A DNA stretch of 64,000 bases from positions 2,666,001-2,730,000 of the forward strand of contig JARUPY010000471.1 in assembly GCA_029817715.1 (NCBI GenBank), in the 5' to 3' direction. The DNA comes from Melastoma dodecandrum (taxonomy: Eukaryota > Streptophyta > Magnoliopsida > Myrtales > Melastomataceae). The notes beneath the pieces were generated by a model. That model did no database searches, was not told the DNA's origin, and saw only the letters and a list, made by a program, of their open reading frames with translations. How positions within the stretch are numbered: the first letter of the stretch is position 1; each line of letters begins with the position of its first letter. The position numbers and the translations under genes were made by a program. Below are positions 33,106 through 44,662 of this stretch, one piece after another.

Positions 33106-36100
33106 TGTACGCGCGCCTTCCGGCCTAGCACGCGCGAGGCGGTCCGGACGACCCGAGGATCCGGGTCCACTCCCCTAGAGTCTTCCGGTCGGCGTCGCGA
33201 CTCGAGCGTCGAACGCTGCGGAAAAAACCAAGGTGGTTCCTCCTTTGATTCCTGACCGGGTCTGCCCAGACTCTTCGCCGATCGTCTCAATGCTCCTTAA
33301 GAGGCGACGGGCGAAAAGAAGCGCATGACCCGAGGAGGAAGCTTCAGGAGATTCCAAGAGCGGCTCGTGTCGTCAGTCCCTCATCCAAAATGACTTCGTA
33401 AAATGTGTTATTGTTTAACCTAGGTAAACTATTACGGAGTCGCCACCGACTTGATTATAAAAGCTTGGTTTAAGTCGGAAAACCAGAGTAGATTCGGGGA
33501 TTCCTAGTTACTAACTCTTACATTTAAACATGCGAAAGGGTGGCGTTTGCTCCAAAAGGTTTGCTTTTGGTTAACGGGCATTGGACCCGATTCAGGCGTT
33601 GGACCCGAACTCATGTGTGTTTGTTTAACAATCACATGCGACGATAAACCTATGGGCCTAAGGCATGCGGACATGCACAGACAATTATTGAGATCAAAGG
33701 GAGCGGGGAAGGGTGGTGATCGTGGGCCAATGCACTTGGGCCCGCAACCTGTTACATGTGGGCTTAAATAAAAATTCGGGGAGGCCCGCACCTCCCCTTT
33801 GTACCTTTAATGAATGTTGGGGCAGCTTTAATGAAGATTCTGTTGTAGTTGATCCATGTTCGCCGTCTGTTTTTGGATGGTCTTCGAGATCCATCTTGGT
33901 GAATACCTCGAAGTTCTCGTTCAGTTTCATGCAAAATAAATGATAAAATGATGTGTGACTAACAGAATAATGATTATGAGATAACAAAAATCATACTATA
34001 TAATCACATTTAAGAGACCTTTTAATGAAAATTTACGGTCCAATTTCATATTTAAAAATAATTCAAATAATTATTGAAAAAAAATTAGCATTTTTAAAGA
34101 ATAGTAACTTGCTTTAAAATGATTCGCGACACGTGACCAAAATAATCGACATTCAATTTTAAGGAAAATAAAGTATTATGTTAGAAATGATCCGCACATG
34201 TGCTGAAATTGATATTTGAATTAAAAGAGGTGTCTAAATTGATATATGTCGAAAGCTTCAGTACATGTACAGTATATGAAGACATTGAACCATTTTTTTT
34301 GTAAACAATATTTAATAAAGCAAAATTTATAGGATTTGGTTGTTTAAAAATAATAAAAAAAAATCATACGAGAAGATAGTAGTGATTAGTCATAAAAAAA
34401 TTATTATTAAAAATGTGATACGTAAATAATTCAAATAAATGTTTTGAAAACTTACGTGTGACTTTCAATTAGATAGTGCAAACAATTAATAAAAGAAATG
34501 ATGAACCCAATTATACATCAGACAAAATAAAATCGATCGACGAACCTGGACAGGATCAAGCTTCTCGGACATCCATGTTGTCCTCACTTCCAGCGGATGG
34601 AGGGCTGCCATGGTGCCCTTATCTCACGCCGGACTTGGTCGCAACCTTGACGTGGGGGGAACTGAGGTTGGCAGGCAGGGAGGAGAAGAGGGGAGCCGCT
34701 TTGAGGTCGCTCATCGCCGATCCTTGGCACGCTGAGCTGTGGGTCGCTAGGGATCACGATCTGCTGCCGCCGGGGTGTTCGAGGACGCCAGGAGAGGTGG
34801 ATCCGCCGCTGTGAAGGACGCCGGGGCCTCGAATCCGAGCCGGGGACGGTCGGGAATGACCCAGAAGGGAGGAAGCGAGGTTCCCGCCACTAGATCTGTG
34901 GAAGCCGGGGCCGCTTTGCTGGGGAAAGCTTGATGACCGAGGTGGAGATGACCGGGGATGGATGACGCCGTGGGTTTGGGAGCTTGCCCTCGTGGGACGC
35001 CAGGGAGATCGGGGTTGATGTGTTCGCCGCTGGGCTCTGGTGCGTCGGAAGGAAACCGGGACGGAGGTGGTTTCGCTGTCGTCGGGGCTTGGGAACGCTG
35101 GAGGGAGTGGTTTGTTCGCTGCCGGTATTGTTAGGGACGCCATGTCAGGTTCGGGAGCACCGAGAAGATGGGCTATCACTACTGTTAGTCTGTTGGGAGA
35201 CGCTGGAGGGAGGCCGGGAGGTTGATGAGCGCCGGGGATGGTCGATCCCCGCCGCTACTGGAGGATCAGGAATCCAAGGAAAGCGAGACGGCTGGGTGTA
35301 TTGGGGCTGTCCGTCCGAAGCCGAACTTTGCTGGATTGGTCAAAGCGCCGAGCAAAGATGGGCCTTTGGCGAAGGGAATGGAGCCTACGGTGCTCAATGA
35401 TGATGGCTCGTCTAAAACGTCTGGAAGTCGGTGAAGGAGGGGACGGCCTTGGCGCTGATCACCGGTTTGGAGTATTGGTCTGACTTTCCTGTACAAACAG
35501 GTAAATGGGTTAGAAGACAAAATGACTTCCCACTGTGCTGATGCACACCCGTGAGAAGTTTTGGCCGCCCATCCTAATCGACAGCGGGATCAGCTAAGGG
35601 TGGGTGAATCTGCTGCTTTGGTTGAAAGGATCGTCATCTGAACAAGTAGCCTGAGCGTCTGATCGAATATTGCTTCCTGTTGTTGGTTGTCGTAGGAGCT
35701 TTGGTCGTCCGCTGTTGCTATCGGGAAAGAAATCCAGACGGCTGGTCGAATTCTGGTTGATAGCGGGGGTTCCTTCCGGTTTTGATTCCTGGACCTACCT
35801 TGGGGTCGCCGGAGATGGTTGCTACGGGTGGCAGGAGGAGCCTCTGATGATGGAAGCGTTCGTCTGATCAAATAGGAGTCTCTCTGTCCCAGCGTCTCTG
35901 TGTGATGTCCCCTTTTTATAGGTGTGTCTTTGACCTTCTTTTTTAAGAAAGAATTTTTTTAGGAAGAAAATTCTTGCCCTCAATGTAATAATAAAAATAT
36001 ACGATTGACTTTTATAAATGTCTGATTAGGGGATTGACAAATCATTTTTTTAAGAAAGAATAAAAGAGGATGATGACAAATCAATTAAACCGGCGATTGA

Positions 36101-36472
36101 GAATGAACAAAATAATTTTAAGGGGTCTAGGTTCGTTAAAAGTGGCCAAGTGGGAGAATAAATTCCTCCCCCCATGATAAGAGAAATCAAAGAAATGTCC
36201 TAATTAATTCCTTCCCCCCCATAATTGTCGATTGAATAGATTAGGAGAAAAAAAAAGGAATATTAGTGAAATATTGTATTGATTAGAAGATTACGGGAGG
36301 AGAGGATAAGGTTTTTTTTAAAAAAAAAAATCTGAAAAATAGAAATTCGAAATTAGATAAATAAAATAAATGAAAAATAATTTTAAATGGATTTGGCCAG
36401 GATGGACTAATATCTTGTGGGCTTAGACCACTTTGTTTTGGACCGGGCTAAAAAATAATTTGAGGTATTACA
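33106..36472 (-). repeat. 5' LTR of the Tat/Ogre element
   Basis: Almost identical to 17662-21026, with about a dozen substitutions by eye, several of them clustered at 33590-33745, plus a few short indels (for example 35786 and the T/A runs near 36312). On the sense (-) strand it would carry the promoter. Confidence 0.93.
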
Positions 36473-37720
36473 TACGTTAAAACGGTAATTTCGAAACTCA
36501 AAACCGTAAAAGTGAAAATAATTTCTGGGCCACAATTCAACTACGACTAACTCACCTACTGATGCGCGTCGTCAACGCAACAAAAATAAAACCTCGTTCG
36601 CACACACTAAAATAGCAAGGGCAAGCAAGGGTCGAACCCACAGAGAACAGTGTCGATTAGATCGTTTAACGTCAATTCGGTAACTGATTTGAGGTCAAGT
36701 AAACGAAATCACACGATGCGAAGTTAAACTAAACGAAAGACCAAATCGAATTATCAATAGACTTAAAAGTCTAGGACTACCGATTTCCCCTCGTGTCCTA
36801 CGCTCTCGTATCCCCCCTTTTGTGTTACTATTAAATTTTGCTGGTCGTTAACCGTAAGTTGCTAAACTCTCCTCATAACCCTCTCAGGTATCCGGGAACG
36901 TACCCTCGTGTATCAAATTCTCTACTCTATGTCTAGGTAAGGAATTAGTGAAGGCCCTTTACGATTCAACCCTATTTTGGTTACCTAAGGTGCTTGGTAT
37001 TTCTACTCTCGCACTAAAACCCGGTCTCTCGACTCTAAGGTTCCTTAAGCTATCCTGTTCCTGATCTAACCTAGACTACCCTCTCGAGTCTCCCTAGGTG
37101 ATCGAATCAATATCAACAGTTGATCAGGCTGCTGATACGCATTAAGCACAGGAAACGAATAAACAACCAAACAAGAATTTAATTCATAACTGAAAAGAGG
37201 TTCAACAATCGCCGAGGAACACGAGGTTCCATCGTCGTCCTAGAACAAGAAAATTAGTTCATCACTACACTACGAAACAACAGAAGAGTAAAAGAACGCA
37301 TAATCTAAAAAAAACCAAAGGAAAAGGAAAAAAGGGTTGCAGTTCTTCAGGGGCAAGAGTCTCCTGTCACAAGCCTTCTATCCCAAAAGAGCCGACCCCT
37401 AGCCAGCCTGAGTTGTAGTCTATTTATACTAGGGTAGGAAGACTAAAATCCGGAAATAAAATCCTAAAATATCCTCTACTCGCAGCTGCGAGATAATCGG
37501 TCGCAGCTGCGACCTTAAGCTATACTCCACTCGTCTCTGCTTCCTCGCAGCTGCGAGACGATCGTTCGCAGCTGCGAGACTCTCTGTAGTGACACTCTTC
37601 GCCTTGCTCGCAGCTGCGCCCAAATGCTCCGCAGCTGCGGAAGTCTCTGTGAAGCTTCCTTTCTTCTTTGGTTTATTTCTTCATCCCTCACTTCGTCATC
37701 CATCATCTCAATTCCAATTT
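36473..37720. repeat. Unclassified dispersed repeat, possible old LTR remnant
   Basis: No sizeable ORF. The stretch GGGTCGAACCCACAGAGAACAG (in part) near 36627-36648 resembles a sequence often found at plant LTR-retroelement ends, read on the - strand as a CTCTGTGGGTTCGACCC-type block. No second copy, TSD or internal domain is in the window, so the class is open. Confidence 0.35.
37481..37639. repeat. Cluster of six CGCAGCTGCG palindromes
   Basis: The 10-bp palindrome CGCAGCTGCG occurs at 37481, 37502, 37546, 37567, 37609 and 37630. Spacing alternates 21, 44, 21, 42, 21 bp, indicating a roughly 64-bp unit with two palindromes. Several are extended to TCGCAGCTGCGA. Confidence 0.85.
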
Positions 37721-38166
37721 CCTACACCAACAACAACGAACGTGAGGTAACGCAATTCAGCTCAAAACCAGAAGTTTAAACACTTAAACTTACGGAACTA
37801 GCTCAAATCAAAGCATACAAGTGATCATTTTAACTCTACTTTCGTAGAGTTATCACCTACCTTCAAGTAAAGTGTTTCCCCAGTTGTTCGACTTCCTCAG
37901 CAAGCCATTCCATTTTATTTTAATAAAAAATGGGTTTGATTTTTTCGTGATTCCCACGGCGAGCGACTGCTGACTTTGGAGCACGACTAAATAATTATTA
38001 AATTAATCCACGAGCACATGATAAATTGGGAGGTCCCCCCGACTACCAGAGTGTGTCCCAAGCACGGCTGCCAAAAACACACTTTGAAGAACTCATCTCG
38101 TCACCCATCTCTTCGGATTCATCGTCGTCGCCTCCTCTTCCTCTTCTTCCTCCTCCTCGCGTGACG
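37721..38166 (+). other. Upstream region of ABCC copy 2
   Basis: AT-rich flank followed by a CT/TC-rich leader (about 38090-38160) just before the start codon. I see no convincing TATA box. An in-frame ATG at 38026 extends the ORF but has no family counterpart. Confidence 0.4.
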
Positions 38167-41100
38167 ATGACGACGACGACGACGACATCTTCCCTCCTCC
38201 ACCTGTGGTCATCAGCTTCCGACTTCCTCCTCCTCCGCCCCTCCTTCCTCCACTGGTTCTCCGGTGGCCTCCACCTCCTCCTCCTGCTTTCCCTCCTCCT
38301 GTCTTGGTCTCTCAAGAAGCTCAAGCACCGCTCCTCCCTGCCCGCAGAGCCTGATCCAGATCTCGGAGCAAAGAGACCTCCCGGGAGGGGATTCCCCTGC
38401 TATAAGCTGGCCTTGGTTTGCTCCCTGTGTGTATCGGTGCTTAGCCTGGTCCTCTGCGTGTTTGATTACTTCCAGGGGTTCGGGGGTGCCTGGTCCGAGG
38501 AGGACTTGGTCCCTGTTTTGGATTTCGCGGTCAGGTCCCTCGCTTGGGGCTTGCTGTGCGTTTACCTCAACAGGCTCGAGGAAGCAAGAGCGAGGGCGCC
38601 GTTCCTCCTCAGGGTGTGGTGGTGCTTCTTCTTCTGCGTTTCCTGTTACGCAGTGGTCGCCGACGTCCTTCTGTATAGAAGAAGGGACGTCCTTTTGTCA
38701 GTCCGAGCATACGTGTCCGACGTGTCGTCCGCGTTGGTTGGGTTGTTCTTCTGTTACATTGGGTTCATCGCTAAAGCCGAGGACAGAGTGGCCCTGCGTC
38801 AAGAGGAGGAGCCCCTTTTGAATGGCGAGAGCCAGGATTTGAGCGAGCCAAAAGGATGTGAAACCGTGACGCCTTATGCGAAAACCGGCTTGTTCGGGGT
38901 GATCACCTTCTCCTGGCTAAGCCCTTTGATCGCGTTCGGTAACAAGAAGACCTTGGACCTCGAGGATGTCCCCCAGCTCGATCCTCGGGATAGCGTGGTC
39001 ACTGGTTACCCCTATTTCAGGAGGAACATCCTGTCAGAGAACAGCGGCAGCGGTGGAGGAGTGACCACGCTCGGGCTCGCAAAGGCGTTGGTACTATCAA
39101 CGTGGAGGGACATCCTGTGGACGGGCTTGTTCGCTCTCATTTATGTGCTGGCTTCCTACGTCGGACCATACCTCATTGACACCTTCGTCCAGTACCTTAA
39201 TGGCAGTATGGAATTTGATGGGGAGGGCTATGTTCTGATCTCGGCATTCTTAACGGCAAAGCTCTTTGATAGCCTTGCACAGAGGCAATGGATGTTTAGG
39301 ATGCAGCTCGCGGGAGTTAGGATGAGATCCCTCTTGGTTTCTGTGATCTACGATAAAGGGTTGTCCCTGTCGTGCCGCTCGAGGCAAGCCCACACTAGTG
39401 GCGAGATCATCAATTTCGTCGCCGTCGACGCCGATAGGGTTGGTACTTCTAGTTGGTACATGCACGAGCCCTGGTTGGTGTTGCTGCAGGTCATGTTGGC
39501 GATGTTCATTCTGTACAAGGACCTCGGTCCAGCGGCCATTTCTGCCCTCATAGCGACTGTACTTGTGATGTTGCTGAATGTGCCCCTGGGAAAGTGGCTC
39601 GAGAAATCCCAGGATAAGTTGATGGAATCGAAGGACAAGAGAATGAAGGCGACCTCTGAGATTCTTCGGAACATGCGTATACTCAAGCTTCAAGGGTGGG
39701 AAATGAAGTTCCTGTCTAAGATCAAGGAGTTGAGGAATTCCGAAGAAGGTTGGCTAAAGAAATACGTCTACACTCAGGCGTTGACGTCGTTCGTCTTCTG
39801 GGGTGCCCCGACTTTCGTCGCGGTGGCCACATTCAGCTCCTGCATGGTCATGGGTATTCCCTTGTCCTCGGGGAAGATCTTATCTGCCCTCGCAACGTTT
39901 AAGATCCTGCAGGAGCCTATATGCAATCTACCCGACGTCATTTCCATGATCGCCCAGACAAAGGTTTCTCTAGACCGGATTTCAGCCTTCCTCCGGTTGG
40001 ACGACCTGCAGAATGACATGGTGGAAAGGATTCCTTCAGGAACGAGTAACGTCGCGATTGAGATAACCGACGGGAACTTTTCCTGGGATTCTTCAGCTAC
40101 CGAACCTACGTTAAAGGACCTAAATCTTAAGGTTGAAATGGGAATGAAGGTTGCTGTCTGCGGGATGGTCGGATCGGGGAAATCAAGCCTGCTTTCCTGT
40201 ATCCTGGGAGAGCTATCGAAAATCACTGGGATGCTCAGGCTGTGTGGAACGAAAGCCTACGTGGCGCAATCTCCATGGATACAAAGCGGCAAGATCGAGG
40301 ACAATATTCTGTTCGGTTTGCCAATGGATAGAGAGAAGTATGAGAGGATTCTCGAAGCTTGCTGTCTGAAGAAGGACCTGGAAATCCTTCCGTTCGGTGA
40401 TCAGACTATGATCGGCGAAAGAGGAATCAATCTGAGTGGTGGTCAGAAACAAAGAGTACAGATTGCACGTGCTCTCTATCAAGACGCAGACATTTATCTC
40501 TTCGATGATCCTTTCAGTGCAGTCGATGCTCATACCGGAAGTCACCTGTACAAGGTAATCCTATTCTGCAGCTATGTTCTCGAGCATGTTGTACATAATG
40601 CCATAAGGATCTACTTTTCCATATTTTACAGGAATGCTTGCTCGGGTTCTTGAGTTCAAAGACGGTGATCTATGTTACTCATCAAGTAGAGTTCCTGCCC
40701 ACAGCTGATCTCATTCTCGTCATGAAAGGTGGAAGGATAACGGAAGCGGGAAAGTACATTGAGATCCTCCGAGAAGGTTCAGACTTCAAGGAACTTGTCG
40801 ATGCGCACAGGTTGGCCTTGTCGGGGCTTGAATCGGAAAGATCGAACGATGAGTCCGCTTCTGGTGACAAGGATGCGGACAAGGATAAAAAAACCAAGGC
40901 GAAGGAGAGCAAAGGAAACGCTGCTGCGGAAGGCGGGAAAGGGCAGCTTGTTCAAGAAGAGGAGCGAGAGAAAGGTAAAGTCGGGTTTCCTGTTTACTGG
41001 AAGTACATCACGACGGCATATGGAGGTGCTCTCGTTCCTTTCATCCTGCTCGCACAAGTCTTGTTCCAGCTCCTTCAGATTGCAAGCAATTATTGGATGG

Positions 41101-43238
41101 CGTGGGCGACTCCGGTGTCAGAGGGCATGGAACCTGCAGTCCCGGAATCTACTCTCATTCTTGTGTACATAGCCATGGCTTCTGGGAGCGCATTGTGTGT
41201 TCTCATCCGAGCTTTACTTCTGGCAACTGCTGGTTACAAGACCGCCACGATACTTTTCAACAAGTTGCATCACGCCATCTTTCGTGCCCCGATGTCATTC
41301 TTTGATTCCACTCCAAGTGGACGAATTCTTAACAGGGTGAGTTGTCCCATGAGAGGCTATTGAAGGCAGCTGTTTCGGCGTTGAATTAATTTTATGTTGT
41401 GATGCTTTTTCAGGCCTCGACAGACCAAAGTGCTGTGGATACGAGCATCCAGTACCGTATTGCGACGTCTACATTCTCGCTCATCCAGCTCTTCGGTGCG
41501 GTGGCCGTGGTTTCTCAAGTAGCTTGGCAAGTTTTCATTTGTTTCGTGCCCGTAGTTGCAATCTCTATCTGGTATCAGGTGCCTACGATACCCCTTCTCT
41601 CGAGACATTCCTCAAGTTGTCGATGTGTGCTGAATTGTGGCAAAAGCCTCCACCGATATCGTTTTTTTCACACAAAGCATGTGTTTGCAGCGGTACTATA
41701 TTCCATCTGCAAGGGAGCTAGCGAGATTAGGTGGAGTGACCAAAGCTCCTGTAATACAGCATTTTTCTGAGACGATATCAGGATCGACTACGATAAGGAG
41801 CTTTGATCAAGAAGGGAGATTCAGGAACACAAACATGGAGCTCTCGGACGCATATGCTCGGCCAAAGTTCCACTCTGCTGCGGCCATGGAATGGCTTTCC
41901 TTCCGCCTGGACGTGCTGTCTTCTCTCACCTTCGCGATGTCATTGATCTTCTTGATATCTATCCCCAAAGGATTGATCGATCCAGGCACGTAATTTCACA
42001 TCTTACGGTTTTTCTACTCGGTTTAACATTAGAAAGCACTCAACATTCCTCATCCTTTTTTCCAGCTATTGCGGGTCTGGCGGTGACATACGGGCTCAAC
42101 TTGAACTGGCTGCAAACATGGGTCATCTGGAATATCTGCAGTATGGAGAATACCATTATCTCCGTTGAGAGGATACAACAATACACTGCGATCGAGAGCG
42201 AGCCCCCTCTGGTGATCGAGGATAACCGTCCTCCCCAATCTTGGCCATCGTGTGGAGAAATAAGCCTACGTGATTTGCAGGTTATGTGGATCTCTGATCA
42301 TATTTGCGTCATGGCGAGGGCTATAGAAGTCTGGTAATTAAATGGTTCTGAATGTAGGTACGGTACGCTCCACAACTCCCGCTCGTGTTGCAAGGCATTT
42401 CATGCACTTTCCTTGGAGGGGCGAAGACCGGGGTCGTTGGGAGAACAGGAAGCGGCAAATCCACTATGATACAGACCCTTTTCCGTATCGTGGACCCTTG
42501 CGAAGGACAGATAACGATTGACGGCATCGACATCTGCACGATCGGGTTGCACGATCTGAGGTCTAGATTAAGCATAATCCCTCAGGAACCGACAATGTTC
42601 GAGGGGACTATTAGAAGCAACCTTGACCCGCTCGAAGAATACACTGAAGAACAGATCTGGGATGTAAGTCGAACTCCGTAGGATCATGCAATTTTTTGTG
42701 TCCGACTCAATAGTAACTGAATAAGTCTGCATAATGCTCGCAGGCGCTTGATAAATGCCAGCTTGGGGATGAAGTGAGGAAGAAGGAAGGGAAGCTTGAT
42801 TCGACTGGTCGACATTCCAAACGCACCCCATCAACAGCATCTTTACTATTTTTGGAAGAGTATCTTTTAACTGATGTCGTTACTGGTTTGCTCGCAGTTA
42901 TCGAGAACGGAGAGAACTGGAGCATGGGACAGCGGCAGCTCGTGTGCCTGGGCCGAGTCCTCCTCAAGAAGAGCAAAGTCTTAGTCCTAGATGAGGCAAC
43001 GGCGTCCGTGGACACGGCCACGGACAACCTGATCCAGCAGACCATAAGGCAGCACTTCTCTGAATGCACAGTAATCACAATAGCCCACCGAATCACCTCG
43101 GTTGTGGACAGCGACATGGTGCTCCTCCTGGACAACGGGCTCGTATCGGAGTACGATTCACCGAAGAGGTTGTTGGAGGACAGGTCGTCGTCCTTCGCCC
43201 AACTTGTGAAGGAGTACACGATGAGATCGGAGTTTTGA
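38167..43238 (+). CDS. ABCC3: ABCC3-like ABC transporter, copy 2 (complete)
   Basis: Eight exons: 38167-40554, 40632-41336, 41414-41578, 41691-41985, 42066-42280, 42358-42663, 42744-42807, 42898-43238. They sum to 4479 bp, 1492 residues, close to the 1514 of Arabidopsis ABCC3. The chosen ATG gives MTTTTTTSS then a hydrophobic TMD0; the in-frame ATG at 38026 adds 47 residues unlike any ABCC. Order: TMD0, L0, TMD1, NBD1 (Walker A near residue 666, signature near 756), TMD2, NBD2. NBD1 has the usual degenerate [13 protein letters not shown]2 has canonical [11 protein letters not shown]. Intron 4 (41986-42065) has a GC donor. Unlike copies 3 and 4 there is no intron between LIL and VMK. Expected role: ATP-driven export of conjugated metabolites into the vacuole (family knowledge). 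Confidence 0.95.
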
Positions 43239-43251
43239 AATATAATTTTAA

Positions 43252-44265
43252 GGCCTAATTAGCAAATATGTAATGAACTTTTGCTGTTTTTCCCGTATAG
43301 TCCATACTTTGAAACGCATCTAAATAGATAAAAACTACCGCCATTATATCATCTGTAGCCTATGTCCACCCGTCCACTAACGGCGACTGACGTGGATCCC
43401 ACGTGGCTAAAACACCGTCATTAAACTCCGTCAATCCCCTCTCAGACCGAATTTCCTCCCCAAGTTTACCCCAATCGCCCCAATTTGTTTTGCCCTAGCT
43501 TCTTATGTGTTGTCGGGACAGATGAAGCCTGCATCACCTCCCTTCATCTGCTTCCTTCCTTTAGTAAGCATTACCTCCCTTCATCCGATTCTGCCCTTCA
43601 TTTCCCACAACCTTCTTCCTTCCTTCTGCCATGCTGGTAAGTTTTTCTGTTTTGGTTTGTAATTTGGGCTGCCGATTCTGTATGTGGGTAGTATCTGAGT
43701 GTGTTGTTACTAGATGGATGTGTACCGTGGTGATTTGGTTTTCCACGTTGGGGATAGACTTTCTTTGACTGGTCGTGTTAAATACTACGGAGGAACAGTT
43801 GTGAAGATCCCACGGCAACCCAAATTACAAACCAAAACAGAAAAACTTACCAGCAGGACAGAAGAAGGAAGAAGGAAGCTTGTGGGAAATGATCAGATGA
43901 ACAGGAGTGATGCTTGCGAAAGGAAGGAAGAAGGTTGTGGGAAATGATCGTCTGGAAAGGGCAGGCTTCGTCTTTGGGGAATGATCGTTGGGGTAATTAT
44001 TATACCCTAATCAAAGCTAGGGCAAAACAAATTGGGGCGATTGGGGTGAACTTGGGGAGGAAATTCGGTCCGAGAGGGGATAAACGGAGTTTAATAACGG
44101 TGCTTTAGCCACGTGGGATCCACGTCAGTCGCCGTTAGTGGATGGGTGGACAGAGGCTACAGATGATATAACGGCGATAGTTTGTATCCTATTTAGACGT
44201 GTTTCAAAGTATGGGCTATATTGGAAAAAACAGCAAAAGTACGGGACATATTTACTAATTAGGCC
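43252..44265. mobile_element. Fold-back MULE, 1014 bp, with perfect 9-bp TSD
   Basis: The two arms (43252-43672 and 43814-44265) are imperfect inverted copies of each other over more than 400 bp; the ends read GGCCTAATTAG inward from both sides. TAATTTTAA is repeated exactly at 43243-43251 and 44266-44274, the 9-bp size typical of MULEs. The roughly 140-bp loop has an ORF piece (from 43714) with FHVGDRLSLTGRVKYYGG, which resembles the N-terminus of plant MuDR-type transposases. The equivalent place after copy 1 (about 4250-4258) is an empty site. Confidence 0.9.
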
Positions 44266-44266
44266 T

Positions 44267-44562
44267 AATTTTAATGATCAAACAATGTTTTACCCATCTG
44301 TAGTAACAATCTGGACGAAACCTACTTGGGAGGCTCATCTCCGCCATTGAGTTCAAATTAGTCTGGAAACTCCCGAAAGGGGAAAGAATACGTCTCAATA
44401 ATTTCATTTTTATTATTTCCTCTTCAATTCATCATCGTGATCGATCACGCTTCGATCGGAAAATAAATTGTTTTATTTTTCCTCGTTTCCAGCTTTCATT
44501 TTCTTCCAATTATGCCCCCAAGGAAAAGGGAACGAACGTTTTGTAGGGGTTTCTTGGCTGCA
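44267..44562 (+). other. Copy 2 3' flank / copy 3 5' flank
   Basis: 44267-44460 matches 4256-4439 after copy 1. Beyond 44460 lies copy-3-specific upstream DNA. Confidence 0.6.
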
Positions 44563-44566
44563 TGTG

Positions 44567-44577
44567 TATATATATAA
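44567..44577 (+). promoter_or_regulatory. TATA box of ABCC copy 3
   Basis: TATATATATAAG, about 90 bp before the chosen ATG at 44663. This places the transcript start near 44600 and excludes the in-frame ATG at 44468, which lies upstream of the TATA box. Confidence 0.65.
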
Positions 44578-44662
44578 GTCTGGGATTCCGCCACCCTCCC
44601 CCCTGTTCTCTTCTTTCATCGTCCTCCCTGGAAAAATAAAAACAACCACGACAAGGCTGGCA

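Larger units (their letters stand above)
17662..36472 (-). mobile_element. Full-length Ty3/gypsy retrotransposon, Tat/Ogre type (18.8 kb)
   Basis: Two direct LTRs of about 3.37 kb (17662-21026 and 33106-36472), beginning TG and ending CA, enclose three long - strand ORFs in the order ORF1, gag-pro, pol. Both LTR ends are flanked by TACG (17658-17661 and 36473-36476), a probable target duplication. Tat/Ogre marks: large size, an extra ORF upstream of gag, a spliced gag-pro/pol junction, a second RNase H domain in pol, and tandem repeats between pol and the 3' LTR. The ORFs have no stops or frameshifts. By eye the LTRs differ by about a dozen substitutions and a few 1-2-bp indels, so the insertion is young and the element may be competent. 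Confidence 0.93.

Noticed and set aside
38026..38166. In-frame upstream ATG extending ABCC copy 2 by 47 residues
   Set aside because: The extension is low-complexity, overlaps a CT-rich leader and has no counterpart in copies 3/4 or in ABCC proteins; MTTTTTTSS at 38167 fits better.
44468..44662. Upstream in-frame ATG of ABCC copy 3
   Set aside because: It lies before the TATA box at 44567-44577, so it would not be in the transcript.
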